A stretch of DNA of 64,000 bases from Alteromonas sp. a30 (lineage in GTDB: Bacteria; Pseudomonadota; Gammaproteobacteria; Enterobacterales; Alteromonadaceae). Below, in pieces: positions 8,938 through 17,894 of the stretch. Position 1 is the first letter of the stretch. Each line of letters starts with the position of its first letter. The stretch is from the NCBI RefSeq assembly GCF_026788005.1, contig NZ_JABEPE010000001.1, positions 124,001 through 188,000 of the forward strand. Reading direction: 5' to 3'. Under the pieces are notes generated by a model. The model searched no databases. It saw only the letters and a list, made by a program, of their open reading frames with translations, and was not told the origin of the DNA. The position numbers and the translations under genes were made by a program.

Positions 8938-9822
8938 TTAAAGGTTTTTATTTTGAGCGAACAAAGCGTCTAGCTTTTGCTCATACGTGTGATAATCAAG
9001 GTAATCGTACAATTCCATACGTGTTTGCATCGCGTCCACAACATCACGTTGATCACCCTTTTCTAGAATGCTTTGATAAACCATTTCTGCGGCTTTGTTC
9101 ATTGCACGGAATGCGCTTAACGGATAAAGCACCATATCCACGCCCCACTCGCCAAGTTGTTCTTTATTCCAAAGTTCCGTTTTGCCAAACTCAGTTATAT
9201 TGGCAAGAATTGGAGCATCGACATCGGTAGCAAAGCGACGGTAGTGGTCTTCTGTTTGAACGGCTTCTGCAAAGATACCGTCGGCACCGGCTTCAATATA
9301 AGCTTGTGCTCTTTCGATTGCGGCATCTAAACCTTCTTGTGCAAATGAATCCGTGCGCGCCATAATGAAAAAGTTTTCGTCGGTACGCGCATCAACAGCA
9401 GCCTTGATTCGGTCAACCATTTCATCAACACTAACAATTTCTTTGTTCGGACGATGACCACAACGTTTTTGTGCTACTTGATCTTCAATATGCACTGCCG
9501 CAACACCGACTTTTTCCATGTCCTTCACAGTTTTAGCAATATTAAATGCTCCACCCCAACCGGTATCAATGTCCACCATTAATGGCAAATCCGTTACCGA
9601 TGTAATTCGATTTGCATCGGCCAACACGTCATTGAGTGAGGTCATGCCTAAATCGGGTAATCCATAGGAAGCATTTGCAACGCCGCCACCCGATAAATAA
9701 ATTGCGTTGTGACCGATTTTCTCAGCCATCATTGCACAGTACGCATTGATTGTACCGACAATTTGCAAAGGCGAATGTGCTTTTAACGCCTCTCTAAATC
9801 TTAATCCAGCAGATTGGCTCAT
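8938..9822 (-). CDS. prpB: 2-methylisocitrate lyase
   Basis: 294 residues, isocitrate lyase/PEP mutase superfamily. Visible signatures: DIDTGWGG (84-91) with metal-binding aspartates and the catalytic KRCGH motif (119-123). It splits 2-methylisocitrate into pyruvate and succinate, the last step of the 2-methylcitrate cycle. Length is standard for PrpB. Its ATG overlaps the stop of the upstream GntR regulator (ATGA), so translation is coupled. Confidence 0.97.
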   Translation of the reverse strand: MSQSAGLRFREALKAHSPLQIVGTINAYCAMMAEKIGHNAIYLSGGGVANASYGLPDLGMTSLNDVLADANRITSVTDLPLMVDIDTGWGGAFNIAKTVKDMEKVGVAAVHIEDQVAQKRCGHRPNKEIVSVDEMVDRIKAAVDARTDENFFIMARTDSFAQEGLDAAIERAQAYIEAGADGIFAEAVQTEDHYRRFATDVDAPILANITEFGKTELWNKEQLGEWGVDMVLYPLSAFRAMNKAAEMVYQSILEKGDQRDVVDAMQTRMELYDYLDYHTYEQKLDALFAQNKNL

Positions 9823-10478
9823 GATTCAACCCCTTCTTCGTTTAACAAATTTCGCTCTGTATTCGCCCTTGATGAAGATATATGACGACGCATTAAAATC
9901 TCTGCGAGTTCACCATCCCCAACAGACAAGGCATGAGCAATGTGTTGATGTTCGAATAACGCTTGTTTAGCGCGGTTACTCACCATGCCAAATTGATAAC
10001 GATACATTCGAACAAGGAAATACAGTTTTTCGCACAGCAAATCGATAAGCATAGGATTGTGACTTGCCTGAACAATCAAGAAGTGAAAGTCCATGTCTTT
10101 TTCTTCTTGAATATAAGCCTCACCAGCTTTCAGCTGAGCGCTGTGTTCGTGACTTTCAAGTAAGCTGTGCAAACGTGATAATTGTTCAGGTGTGATATTG
10201 GCGGCTGCAAGTCGGCACGCCATGCCTTCTAGCGCTTCCCGCACATAAAAAACTTCAATAAGGTGTTCGCTAGAAAGTTGGATAACGGAATAACCCACAT
10301 TAGGTTGGCTTTTTAACAAACCAATGCTTTTTAAGCTGGCGAGTGCGTCGCGCAATGTACTGCGACTGACTTGAAATTGACTCGCAAGTTCGGGTTCACT
10401 AATTTTGTGCCCATGTGGGATTTTGCCTTCTATGATTTGTTGCCTTAAGGCTAAAAACAACTCTTCGGCACGTGTCAT
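9819..10478 (-). CDS. GntR-family regulator of the prp operon (FCD domain)
   Basis: 219 residues. N-terminal winged helix-turn-helix (about 5-70, with [23 protein letters not shown] recognisable in part) and C-terminal FCD ligand-binding domain (about 78-205) with the expected histidine/aspartate metal ligands ([14 protein letters not shown] and [10 protein letters not shown] regions). It is the first gene of the operon with prpB and prpC and probably autoregulates it; this GntR-type regulator stands where sigma-54 dependent PrpR is found in enterobacteria. Two operator-like palindromes flank its promoter. The inducer is probably methylcitrate or a relative, by inference from context. Confidence 0.92.
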   Translation of the reverse strand: MTRAEELFLALRQQIIEGKIPHGHKISEPELASQFQVSRSTLRDALASLKSIGLLKSQPNVGYSVIQLSSEHLIEVFYVREALEGMACRLAAANITPEQLSRLHSLLESHEHSAQLKAGEAYIQEEKDMDFHFLIVQASHNPMLIDLLCEKLYFLVRMYRYQFGMVSNRAKQALFEHQHIAHALSVGDGELAEILMRRHISSSRANTERNLLNEEGVES

Positions 10479-10489
10479 CCAACCTCACC

Positions 10490-10501
10490 ATTGTCGACAA
10501 T
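10490..10501. promoter_or_regulatory. Operator-like palindrome downstream of the prp promoter
   Basis: Perfect 12-base palindrome ATTGTCGACAAT, of the TNGTNNNACNA type bound by FadR/FCD-type GntR regulators. It lies 11 bases upstream of the gntR start codon, inside the transcribed leader, where a bound repressor would block transcription. Confidence 0.7.
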
Positions 10502-10518
10502 TTAAATAGATGGCGCGC

Positions 10519-10548
10519 ATATTAACGCTTAAAACAGTGAATTGCCAA
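10519..10548 (-). promoter_or_regulatory. Probable sigma-70 promoter of gntR-prpB-prpC
   Basis: On the minus strand TTGGCA (10543-10548) and TAATAT (10519-10524) are spaced by 18 bases (17 if TTAATA is taken as the -10). The promoter lies between the two GntR-type palindromes. Confidence 0.5.
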
Positions 10549-10552
10549 CCAA

Positions 10553-10564
10553 ATTGTAGACAAT
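10553..10564. promoter_or_regulatory. Second operator-like palindrome upstream of the prp promoter
   Basis: ATTGTAGACAAT, one base different from the perfect palindrome at 10490-10501 and exactly 63 bases (about six helical turns) away from it. Located just upstream of the -35 element. Confidence 0.65.
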
Positions 10565-10649
10565 ATCAAAATATTATTAGCAATGAATCAATTATCACTA
10601 ACAAGAATAAGCTGGCGTGAACACACTTAAATTACCGATAAACAAACAA

Positions 10650-11351
10650 TCAGTGTAGAACAGGAATGTCAATTTGGTCAGGTGGGATTGTCGACATGAC
10701 GAGGTTCATTCCATGATTAACTAACTTAACCGCAGGATAACGAATAGGTGTAATTTTACCTGTAGGTTGAACTACCACACCTCCTCCTTTGGGCAGACCG
10801 AGCCCTTTTTGCCGATTTTCCAAATGCAACATGAGGTCTTTTAAATTGGTCCAGTCTCTGTCCTCGTCATGAGCATCTAGTGAAAACGGCAAAATGTTTA
10901 ACATTTCAATGGGATATTCTTCCTCATCTGACTTATAAATATAAGCTCTTCCTAATTGAATCGCCCCCGCTGAAATTCCAATCAATACGGCGCCTTTTTC
11001 ATACCTATTGCAAATAATGTTATCTAGTCCAGATGCCTCGAATGCATCGATACCTGCAAATACGTCACCACCCGCTAACAAAATAATATCCGCAGAAGCA
11101 ACAAAAGCTTTCTCTTCTGGTGTTGGCTGGCTATGAATTTTCATACAATTGGTAACACCAATACCCGACATTGCAGCGGTAAAAAGTTGATAATATTCGT
11201 CGATATCACCGTTTGAAGCGCCAATGTAAGCGGCTTTAGGCGAGTGAGAGTCAATATAGTTTAGGATTTGTCTAGCAAAAAGCATTTCTCCATCCTGCCA
11301 GAATAACAAGCTACTGTCGGAAAACATGAATACAGGCTTTTTTTGGGACAT
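10650..11351 (-). CDS. Peptidase S51-type (dipeptidase E / cyanophycinase-like) protein
   Basis: 233 residues from the ATG at 11349-11351 (complement), which has an upstream GAGTGGT ribosome-binding site; a GTG four codons earlier is the alternative. The fold is a class I glutamine-amidotransferase-like alpha/beta protein: the LLAGGDVF segment, the nucleophile elbow GISAGA with the catalytic serine, and a downstream DAHDEDRDW segment are the hallmarks of peptidase family S51 (dipeptidase E cleaving Asp-X dipeptides; cyanophycinase). The precise substrate is not determinable; no cyanophycin synthetase gene is nearby. It is a single gene downstream of which (on the minus strand) lies the prp operon promoter region. 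Confidence 0.8.
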   Translation of the reverse strand: MSQKKPVFMFSDSSLLFWQDGEMLFARQILNYIDSHSPKAAYIGASNGDIDEYYQLFTAAMSGIGVTNCMKIHSQPTPEEKAFVASADIILLAGGDVFAGIDAFEASGLDNIICNRYEKGAVLIGISAGAIQLGRAYIYKSDEEEYPIEMLNILPFSLDAHDEDRDWTNLKDLMLHLENRQKGLGLPKGGGVVVQPTGKITPIRYPAVKLVNHGMNLVMSTIPPDQIDIPVLH

Positions 11352-11697
11352 TATTATCACCACTCTTTAAATAAATGGCAGGACCAATCGGATATTTACT
11401 TTCCCATTATTACCAAATGAAAAACGTAATGTCGAGCTTTGAGCTTGATTGCTTCATACATGATAGTTAGAGATAAAATATCATACCCTAAAAAAGGCTC
11501 AGGATTTCAATTTCTGATTAGCAAACAGATGGACATAATATCCAGAAGAACGCATGGTTTCAGGAGTTTTGAGAATTATCGGTTAAGAGTGATGACCCAT
11601 TGTGGATGGGATGGAATTATTAATCGAACAAGGTATGAATGATAATCCCCCGATAATGGGGTAGAGCCATTTTCTTTTCAAAGGTAAGTGAAATAGA
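11352..11697. other. Intergenic stretch between the S51 peptidase and the tRNA-Asp cluster
   Basis: About 350 bases without a supported gene. It should contain the promoter of the S51 peptidase gene and the 3' end of the tRNA transcript, but I could not pick out a convincing promoter. A short CCCC/GGGG hairpin near 11646-11662 lacks a T-run. Confidence 0.4.
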
Positions 11698-11774
11698 TGG
11701 CGGAGTGGACGGGACTCGAACCCGCGACCCCCGGCGTGACAGGCCGGTATTCTAACCAACTGAACTACCACTCC
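11698..11774 (-). tRNA. tRNA-Asp (GTC), copy 3 in transcription order
   Basis: 77-base tRNA with acceptor stem GGAGTGG/CCACTCC, discriminator G, encoded CCA, D-loop GTTCAGTTGGTTAGAA, anticodon loop CTGTCAC (anticodon GTC) and T-loop GGTTCGAGTCC. The sequence is identical to the two neighbouring copies. Confidence 0.98.
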
Positions 11775-11813
11775 GCAATAGGGATACTTAGTCAAACTCG
11801 CTGTTGCAAATAA

Positions 11814-11890
11814 TGGCGGAGTGGACGGGACTCGAACCCGCGACCCCCGGCGTGACAGGCCGGTATTCTAACCAACTGAACTACCACTCC
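11814..11890 (-). tRNA. tRNA-Asp (GTC), copy 2
   Basis: Identical 77-base tRNA-Asp with anticodon GTC and encoded CCA. It is separated from the downstream copy by 39 bases and from the upstream copy by 36 bases, so the three form one transcript. Confidence 0.98.
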
Positions 11891-11926
11891 GCAGATTTGC
11901 AAAGCTTAGCTAATAAAAAACAAAAT

Positions 11927-12003
11927 TGGCGGAGTGGACGGGACTCGAACCCGCGACCCCCGGCGTGACAGGCCGGTATTCTAACCAACTGAACTACCAC
12001 TCC
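11927..12003 (-). tRNA. tRNA-Asp (GTC), copy 1
   Basis: First copy in transcription order of the three identical tRNA-Asp genes; anticodon GTC, encoded CCA, acceptor stem GGAGTGG/CCACTCC. All three copies are preceded by the same GC dinucleotide, suggesting recent tandem duplication or conversion. Confidence 0.98.
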
Positions 12004-12202
12004 GCAGAATATTTTATTTTTCATCAGCTTAGGGGAAACGTTTTTAATGCTACTCCCCCTTGACTGCGGCGCAGATAATACGGTTTCGCCTTTATTGAGT
12101 CAATAGCTTTTTTTTGAAAAAGTGTCTGTAAGCTTCTTTTATAACCACTTTGTTTAATCTTTATCTCAAGTGGCGATTTAATCCACTTGCAGCACGACTC
12201 AA

Positions 12203-13609
12203 TCACGGCTTTTCATTTTCTTTTTTAGACTTTTTCTTGGTCAATTTTCCTAATAGAGCAGTTAGCTGATGCTTAACTCCCGAAACATCTATTTTTCCTA
12301 ATTTACCGCGTTTTTTCAGTGTCACTAGTAAAAACACAAGCCCTCCCCCAATCACAATAATTCCGAGGTTAATTCCTAGGATTAATTTAACGAGGGTTTC
12401 TGTGGGCATGCTCTCATCTTCCACAGTTTGCATCTTATCTTGCATCATCGGCGAGCTTGCGGGGCTATTGATTAACTGCTCTTCTAGGTCGGCGGGCATT
12501 GCAGCCGAAACCGCCATTTCTAATTCAGGTTCTTCTGCTAAAAACGTGAATTCTGGCACATCAAGAATAAAGTCTCGGCCCGTCGCCGTATTCCCATAAG
12601 CCGTTAACTTAACGCGATAAATACCGTATTCATAATTGACAATATTATACTGACGCACATCGCTAGATAACCGCGTAATTGAGAAGTTTTGAACATCACT
12701 ATTGGGGTATTTCACTTTGCCATCAATAAGCAACGTATTGATGTCTATCATCTCTCGATTCGCATCAACTTTGAGTAAATGAAACCCTCGTCCAGATTGA
12801 TCAAGTTCAACATCCACGGAGATAGGATTGGGATGCAGCACAATGGGTTCGCCAATATCCTCTCTCGAGAACATGGGGGTACTAACGGTAAAAGTAGGAC
12901 GCCATTCGCCATTAGGAATAGACAGATTAAATTGCCCGGTAAAGGTGCCATCAAGGGGAATTTCATCCATGCCTTTACCGTTATCCTGAAAAGTTGCGAC
13001 GATTTGCGTTTGTGCACCAAAGTTATTGAAATTGGGATTATTGGTGCTAGCGAACTCCATATTTAAATCAACAACATCTCTAAACTCGGCGTAATCAATT
13101 GGCTTACCGCCATTAGTCAGATAAGCGGTTTGTTTGAGGATTTCCCCCGAAAATAAGATTTCGGGCAGCGGCTCAGTGATGAGTTCAATATCACTGACCA
13201 CCATCACTCTACTTTCAGGGAGAATTTCGCCAACAGCCTGCCATGGCCCTGGCATGGGTTCACGCATGCGAATAATGTCGTAGGTGGCAGCGTCATACCA
13301 CTCTACATCGTTATCAATTGCTTGGGACTGAAAAATCTTACTGCCATCGGGTCTTACTAACACAATCGGAGCTGAACCGTACTTTCGGAAAAATACCATG
13401 GTGATTTCATCCACCTTGTAATCAATCCGAAAACGGTTCTGTAGCAACTTAATCCCGTTTTGATACTGAGAGCCAAGTTCTTTAAGTGGCGTTGTGTCAA
13501 TTTGGGTGATAGCGGCATTCGCAACCGCCGATTGTGCATTAATGCCGGGTTGTTGTGCCCACACCTTAATGCTAAAAATTAGTAAAGCCAGAAAACACGC
13601 TTTTTTCAT
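12203..13609 (-). CDS. Membrane-anchored conserved hypothetical (TIGR03503-like)
   Basis: 468 residues from the ATG at 13607-13609 (complement), chosen because it has an AAGG ribosome-binding site and starts the signal peptide MKKACFLALLIFSIKVWAQ; a start six codons upstream would overlap dnaQ. The mature part has beta-rich repeats (IDYKVDEITMVFFRKYGSAP, VLVRPDGSKIF) and ends with one transmembrane helix (about 425-450) and a lysine-rich cytoplasmic tail. It resembles the TIGR03503 family of marine gammaproteobacteria, which has no known function; I recall this from the sequence pattern and cannot verify it. Predicted topology: large periplasmic domain anchored in the inner membrane. It directly follows dnaQ (1-base gap). 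Confidence 0.7.
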   Translation of the reverse strand: MKKACFLALLIFSIKVWAQQPGINAQSAVANAAITQIDTTPLKELGSQYQNGIKLLQNRFRIDYKVDEITMVFFRKYGSAPIVLVRPDGSKIFQSQAIDNDVEWYDAATYDIIRMREPMPGPWQAVGEILPESRVMVVSDIELITEPLPEILFSGEILKQTAYLTNGGKPIDYAEFRDVVDLNMEFASTNNPNFNNFGAQTQIVATFQDNGKGMDEIPLDGTFTGQFNLSIPNGEWRPTFTVSTPMFSREDIGEPIVLHPNPISVDVELDQSGRGFHLLKVDANREMIDINTLLIDGKVKYPNSDVQNFSITRLSSDVRQYNIVNYEYGIYRVKLTAYGNTATGRDFILDVPEFTFLAEEPELEMAVSAAMPADLEEQLINSPASSPMMQDKMQTVEDESMPTETLVKLILGINLGIIVIGGGLVFLLVTLKKRGKLGKIDVSGVKHQLTALLGKLTKKKSKKENEKP

Positions 13610-13610
13610 A

Positions 13611-14321
13611 TTAACCTTGTAGTTCACGCCATAAACAACTACCGCCTTCTTTCTCTACAATATCAAGGCGTTCTTCATGCTGTTTAATTTCATCGGCGGA
13701 AGCACGAATAATCTTTAATGCTTTACGATCGTTACTCAGTCGGCGGATCCCTTCTTCACCTTGCTGCTCTTTATTATTACCCGACAAATTAAAGCTAGTT
13801 TGCCCGCCTGTCATCATTAAATAAACGTCGGCTAGGATCTCCGCATCTAGTAAAGCACCGTGCAATTCACGGGCGGAGTTATCTACACCATATCGCTTAC
13901 ACAAGGCGTCTAAATTATTTTTCTGCCCCGGATGCATTTGTCGTGCAAGCGTTAGCGTATCAAGCACGGTACAAATTTGATCGGTCTTTTTTACCGACGC
14001 CTTGCGACTTTTAGTAAATTCGTGGTCCATAAAACCAACGTCGAACGGCGCATTATGAATGACTAATTGTGCACCGCTAATGAAGTCGATAAAACTCTCT
14101 ACAACTTCATCAAAAACTGGTTCGTTAGCAAGCCTTTCATTAGTAATCCCGTGAACTTCTATTGCTTCTTGCTCAATTTCACGTTGAGGATTGATATATT
14201 GATGAAAATGGTTTCCGGTTAGCTTTCTGTTGATGACTTCAACACAGCCAATCTCAATAATACGATGCCCTTGTTTTGGGTCGATACCTGTTGTTTCGGT
14301 ATCCAATACAATTTGTCTCAA
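13611..14321 (-). CDS. dnaQ: DNA polymerase III epsilon subunit (proofreading exonuclease)
   Basis: 236 residues. DEDDh exonuclease motifs are complete: DTET (D7, E9), NAPFDVGFMD (D94) and HGALLDAE (H154, D159). The C-terminal tail beyond about 185 matches the part that binds the alpha subunit. It removes mismatched 3' nucleotides in the replicative polymerase. The start is TTG (complement at 14319-14321), since no in-frame ATG or GTG is present near the conserved N terminus. It is divergent from rnhA, as in E. coli and many other gammaproteobacteria, with 227 bases between. Confidence 0.95.
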   Translation of the reverse strand: MRQIVLDTETTGIDPKQGHRIIEIGCVEVINRKLTGNHFHQYINPQREIEQEAIEVHGITNERLANEPVFDEVVESFIDFISGAQLVIHNAPFDVGFMDHEFTKSRKASVKKTDQICTVLDTLTLARQMHPGQKNNLDALCKRYGVDNSARELHGALLDAEILADVYLMMTGGQTSFNLSGNNKEQQGEEGIRRLSNDRKALKIIRASADEIKQHEERLDIVEKEGGSCLWRELQG

Positions 14322-14548
14322 CCTGATGTCTCCAGAAAATAACGGTGGTTGTTCACAGTCTTAAGCATAATGCGCGCATTATCCTCTTTCAATGTGGGAA
14401 TTGAAACCACACTGACTGCCTTTCTCTTCTCTAAATCACCCAGCCCATGCGCATTAAAGTAACTCAATCACTTTCCAAATAATCGCTCAAGCGAATTAAT
14501 ATACGGTATGATGGACGACTTCATTCATTACAAATCACTAAGTCTACT

Positions 14549-15010
14549 TTGAAAACGATTCATATCTACACCGATGGTTCCTGTTTAGGTAATCCTGGCC
14601 CCGGCGGCTACGGTGCAACACTCATTTATAATCAGCATCGAAAAGAAATTTCCGGTGGATTCAAGAAAACCACCAATAATCGCATGGAATTGGTCGCAGC
14701 AATTAAAGCCTTAGAATCGCTTAAAGAGCCGTGTCAGGTAGAGCTTACGACCGACAGTCAATACGTGAAAAATGGCATTAATCAGTGGATTGAAAACTGG
14801 AAGCGCCGAGGCTGGAAAACGGCAGACAAAAAGCCTGTGAAAAACCAAGATTTATGGCAAGCACTAGATAGCGCAGTATCAAATCATACTGTCAACTGGC
14901 ACTGGGTCAAAGGCCACTCTGGTCATCCTGAAAATGAACGCTGTGATGAGCTCGCAAGAGAAGCCGCATCCCAAGATAATCTTCCTGAGGATACGGGCTT
15001 TTCTGAATAG
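14549..15010 (+). CDS. rnhA: Ribonuclease HI
   Basis: 153 residues. The active-site carboxylates are D9 ([14 protein letters not shown]), E47 (NRMELVA), D69 (TTDSQYV) and D133 ([10 protein letters not shown]), with the basic handle segment WKRRGWKT. It degrades RNA in RNA-DNA hybrids in the cytoplasm. The start is TTG at 14549: the two ATG codons near 14508-14513 are out of frame. Divergent from dnaQ and convergent with the molybdenum hydroxylase gene. Confidence 0.96.
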   Translation: MKTIHIYTDGSCLGNPGPGGYGATLIYNQHRKEISGGFKKTTNNRMELVAAIKALESLKEPCQVELTTDSQYVKNGINQWIENWKRRGWKTADKKPVKNQDLWQALDSAVSNHTVNWHWVKGHSGHPENERCDELAREAASQDNLPEDTGFSE

Positions 15011-15030
15011 TTATAAAGTCTAAATAAATG

Positions 15031-15059
15031 AAGCAGTGGCGGATTAAACCGCCAAGTGC
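15031..15059. terminator. Hairpin between convergent rnhA and the molybdenum hydroxylase gene
   Basis: TGGCGG (15037-15042) / CCGCCA (15049-15054) with AAGC/GCTT pairing outside it. It spans the stop codon of the minus-strand gene and has no good T-run on either strand, so it is only a candidate bidirectional terminator. Confidence 0.4.
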
Positions 15060-17281
15060 TTGTTAATAGGTAGATCGCGAATACGCTTCCCACTGGCATG
15101 GAAAATGGCATTCACGATAGCAGGGGCTACCGGCGGAGTTCCCGGTTCACCAACGCCACCAGGAACCGCATCAGATTCTATAATGTAGGTTTCGATTTTA
15201 GGACACTGGCCCATTCGCATCACTGGGTAATCATGATAATTGGATTGCTCCACTTGGCCTTTGTCGAAGGTGATTTCCCCCATAAGTGCAATGGATGAGC
15301 CGAAAATCATTGAACCTTCTTGCTGGGAGCGCACTCTATCTGGGTTGACTACAGTCCCAGCATCAATAGCTGAATGCAGTTCTAAAATAGACACCTTACC
15401 GTTCACCACTTTTACTTTTGCGGCCACGGCAACATACGTAACAAAACTGCGATGTACGCAAATGCCCCACCCTTCATTAGCTTCGGTTTGCTCATTAGCC
15501 CCGGATTTTTCCACCACCGTATTCAATACTTGCTTCAAACGTTTGGTATCGATGGGAAATACCTCCGGTGATTCACCATAGTTTTGATAATCAAAGCCAT
15601 CTGCTGTGGGATCAACAATACGATCAGGGCCAATCAGTTCAAGCCACATTTCATGAGGTGTTTTTTTCGAATGTGTCGCGAGTTCATCAACAAACGAGCC
15701 CAACGCGAAGGCGTGTTGAATATTACTGACTGAACGGATCCAACCGATTCTCGCATGCGCAGTGGCTTTATGTTTTTCTAAGGATAGATTCGGTATATTA
15801 AAGGGCAAATCACCAAAGCCCAAAGACAATTCCGAGTTTGAAGGAATGTCGGTTGTTCCGGTAAATGTCCAGCTGATACTTGGAAAGGACGTGCGTTGCA
15901 CCCAACTGGTAACGTCACCAGAGGAGTTAATGCCGACCTCAAAACGTTGTGCGCTGATAGCGTGGTAGTAACAATGTTGTAAATCGTCTTCACGAGACCA
16001 AAACAATTTCACCGGTTTACCAAATTGCTTGGCTAAAAGCGCGGCTTCAACAGAAAAGTCAGGTTTAGATTTACGCCCAAATCCACCACCGAGCAGCGTT
16101 ACATTCACTTTTACCTTTTCTGGATCAAGTCCTAACGCTTGTGCCACATTGGTTTGCGTAGACTGCGGGGTTTGCGCACATGCCCATACCTCAACCATGC
16201 CATCTTTATAAACCGCGGTGGCGGCAGGTGGTTCCATTGGCGCATGCGCTAAATAAGGGACGGTGTATTCCGCTTCAATAATTTTATCGGCAGTTTCCAA
16301 CGCCCGATATGCATTCCCTCGTTGACGAACGACTTCCCCCTTACTCGGTAAACGCCCTTTTAGCTCAGCTAAGTAATGACGCGAATTATGACGCTGGTTT
16401 TCGGCTTCACTCCATTGAATATTTAAATGTTTGCGTCCTTCCATTGCTGCCCACGAATTTTCAGCAACAACAGCCACCCCTGAAAGCGGTCTGAAAACAA
16501 AAGGTTTTTGCGCATCAGGTAATTGCCAAACACCAACCACCCCTTTTACTGCTTTTGCAGCTTCTTCATCGAAGCTTTTTACACTGGCCCCAACTACTGG
16601 CGAGCGTGCGATACAGGCATATAACATGCCTTCAATTTGAGTATCTTGCCCGTACACTGTTTTTCCTGTTTGTATATCTCGCATGTCAACAATGGGAATA
16701 TCTTTGCCGATATAGCGAAACTCGTTGCTGTCTTTCAGCTTAATTTGTTCCTTAGCTGGTAAATCAAAGGTAGCAGCAATAGAGGAAAGTTGCCCGAAAC
16801 TCAATTTTTCGCCAGAAACAAGGTTCCGTACAAACCCGTTTTCAGCTTTCACTTTATCCGCTGCCACTTGCCATGTTTTTGCCGCAGCTTGCTCCAACAT
16901 TAAACGTGCTGATGCCCCCATTTCTCGCATCACTTGATAAAAGCGACGAACCGACCGTGAGCCATCGGTATTTTGGCTACCATACGCAGCATCCGCTAAA
17001 CCTTGTATGACTTTTACCTTATTCCAGTCGGCTTCCATTTCATCGGCTACAACTTGTGGCAAACTGGTTCTAATGCCTTGCCCCATTTCTGAACGGTGAC
17101 ACACTATATTCACCGTGCCATCAGGCTCAACGCTCACGAATAAATTAAGCTCATTTCCTTGCGATTCAGCGGCATAGACTAACGAAGAAGAGCCCAGCGT
17201 TGTTGCTAACACTAACCCTGAGCCACTCACACCGACGAGTTTGAGAAAGTCTCGGCGACTCACATTTTGCACTTCGCTCAT
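15044..17281 (-). CDS. Periplasmic molybdenum hydroxylase, large molybdopterin-binding subunit (IorB-like)
   Basis: 745 residues. A twin-arginine signal ([11 protein letters not shown]9-R10, then a hydrophobic stretch ending ...VYAAES) predicts export by Tat of the folded enzyme. The molybdopterin-cytosine-dinucleotide domain follows the xanthine oxidase large-subunit pattern ([55 protein letters not shown] with the catalytic glutamate in GEPG). Closest in type to isoquinoline 1-oxidoreductase/aldehyde oxidoreductase beta subunits that lack a FAD subunit and pass electrons to cytochromes. The true substrate (aldehyde or N-heterocycle) is unknown. Operon: xdhC-like, mocA-like, small subunit, this gene. 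Confidence 0.9.
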   Translation of the reverse strand: MSEVQNVSRRDFLKLVGVSGSGLVLATTLGSSSLVYAAESQGNELNLFVSVEPDGTVNIVCHRSEMGQGIRTSLPQVVADEMEADWNKVKVIQGLADAAYGSQNTDGSRSVRRFYQVMREMGASARLMLEQAAAKTWQVAADKVKAENGFVRNLVSGEKLSFGQLSSIAATFDLPAKEQIKLKDSNEFRYIGKDIPIVDMRDIQTGKTVYGQDTQIEGMLYACIARSPVVGASVKSFDEEAAKAVKGVVGVWQLPDAQKPFVFRPLSGVAVVAENSWAAMEGRKHLNIQWSEAENQRHNSRHYLAELKGRLPSKGEVVRQRGNAYRALETADKIIEAEYTVPYLAHAPMEPPAATAVYKDGMVEVWACAQTPQSTQTNVAQALGLDPEKVKVNVTLLGGGFGRKSKPDFSVEAALLAKQFGKPVKLFWSREDDLQHCYYHAISAQRFEVGINSSGDVTSWVQRTSFPSISWTFTGTTDIPSNSELSLGFGDLPFNIPNLSLEKHKATAHARIGWIRSVSNIQHAFALGSFVDELATHSKKTPHEMWLELIGPDRIVDPTADGFDYQNYGESPEVFPIDTKRLKQVLNTVVEKSGANEQTEANEGWGICVHRSFVTYVAVAAKVKVVNGKVSILELHSAIDAGTVVNPDRVRSQQEGSMIFGSSIALMGEITFDKGQVEQSNYHDYPVMRMGQCPKIETYIIESDAVPGGVGEPGTPPVAPAIVNAIFHASGKRIRDLPINKHLAV

Positions 17282-17790
17282 ACCTCATCTCCTACTTGCT
17301 GAATGTGAACACCCAAATTCGCTTGTGAAGAGTCTGATCGCAGCATTTTTGCCGCACTTTTAATCGCCGCTTTGATTCTAGGATAAGTACCACAGCGGCA
17401 AATGTTGCCATCCATAAACTGATTAATTTCATCCTCTGAAGGATTGCTATTTTGTTGTAGCAACGCCGCCGCACTCATCATTTGCCCGGACTGACAATAA
17501 CCACACTGCGGCACTTTATGCTCTGCCCATGCTTTTTGTACCGGATGAGAAGCATCCTCAGACAAACCTTCAATTGTAGTAATACGTTTATTCGCCACCG
17601 TTGAAATAGGCAGCACACAGGCGCGCACGGGTTGACCATCCAAATGCACAGTGCAAGCACCACACAAACCTTGGCCACAACTATACTTAGTGCCAGTTTC
17701 GCCTAGCACGTCGCGCAAAACCCAAAGCAACGGCATGTTCTCGTCAGTATCAACACTGACCTTTTTATTATTGAGTGTGAAATTCAGCAT
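17278..17790 (-). CDS. Molybdenum hydroxylase small [2Fe-2S] subunit (IorA-like)
   Basis: 170 residues. Two iron-sulfur clusters: plant-type ligands C38, C43, C46, C58 ([17 protein letters not shown]) and a C-terminal helical cluster C96, C99, C131, C133 ([18 protein letters not shown]). This is the standard two-domain subunit of xanthine oxidase family enzymes, passing electrons from the Mo centre. It overlaps the large subunit start by four bases. There is no signal peptide of its own, so it is expected to be co-exported with the Tat-signal-bearing large subunit. Confidence 0.95.
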   Translation of the reverse strand: MLNFTLNNKKVSVDTDENMPLLWVLRDVLGETGTKYSCGQGLCGACTVHLDGQPVRACVLPISTVANKRITTIEGLSEDASHPVQKAWAEHKVPQCGYCQSGQMMSAAALLQQNSNPSEDEINQFMDGNICRCGTYPRIKAAIKSAAKMLRSDSSQANLGVHIQQVGDEV

Positions 17791-17894
17791 TATTCTTCAC
17801 TTAGCCTTTTGGCTGGTTTTGTTTAACTATTTATTTTTAATACGGTTTAATTAATCACCGAAAACGGCTTTTTTGCAAACCGAAAGCTGATCAA

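Noticed and set aside
11646-11662. CCCC/GGGG hairpin after the last tRNA-Asp
   Set aside because: Short stem without a T-run on the tRNA strand, not convincing as terminator.
12024-12206. Sixty-codon reading frame with a GTG overlapping the stop of the TIGR03503-like gene
   Set aside because: Overlap resembles coupling, but the start is GTG, composition is odd, no family is recognisable and it runs close to the tRNA genes; too weak to call.
17860-17880. CCGAAAACGGCTTTTTT as a plus-strand terminator
   Set aside because: Only a three-base stem, and no plus-strand gene ends there.
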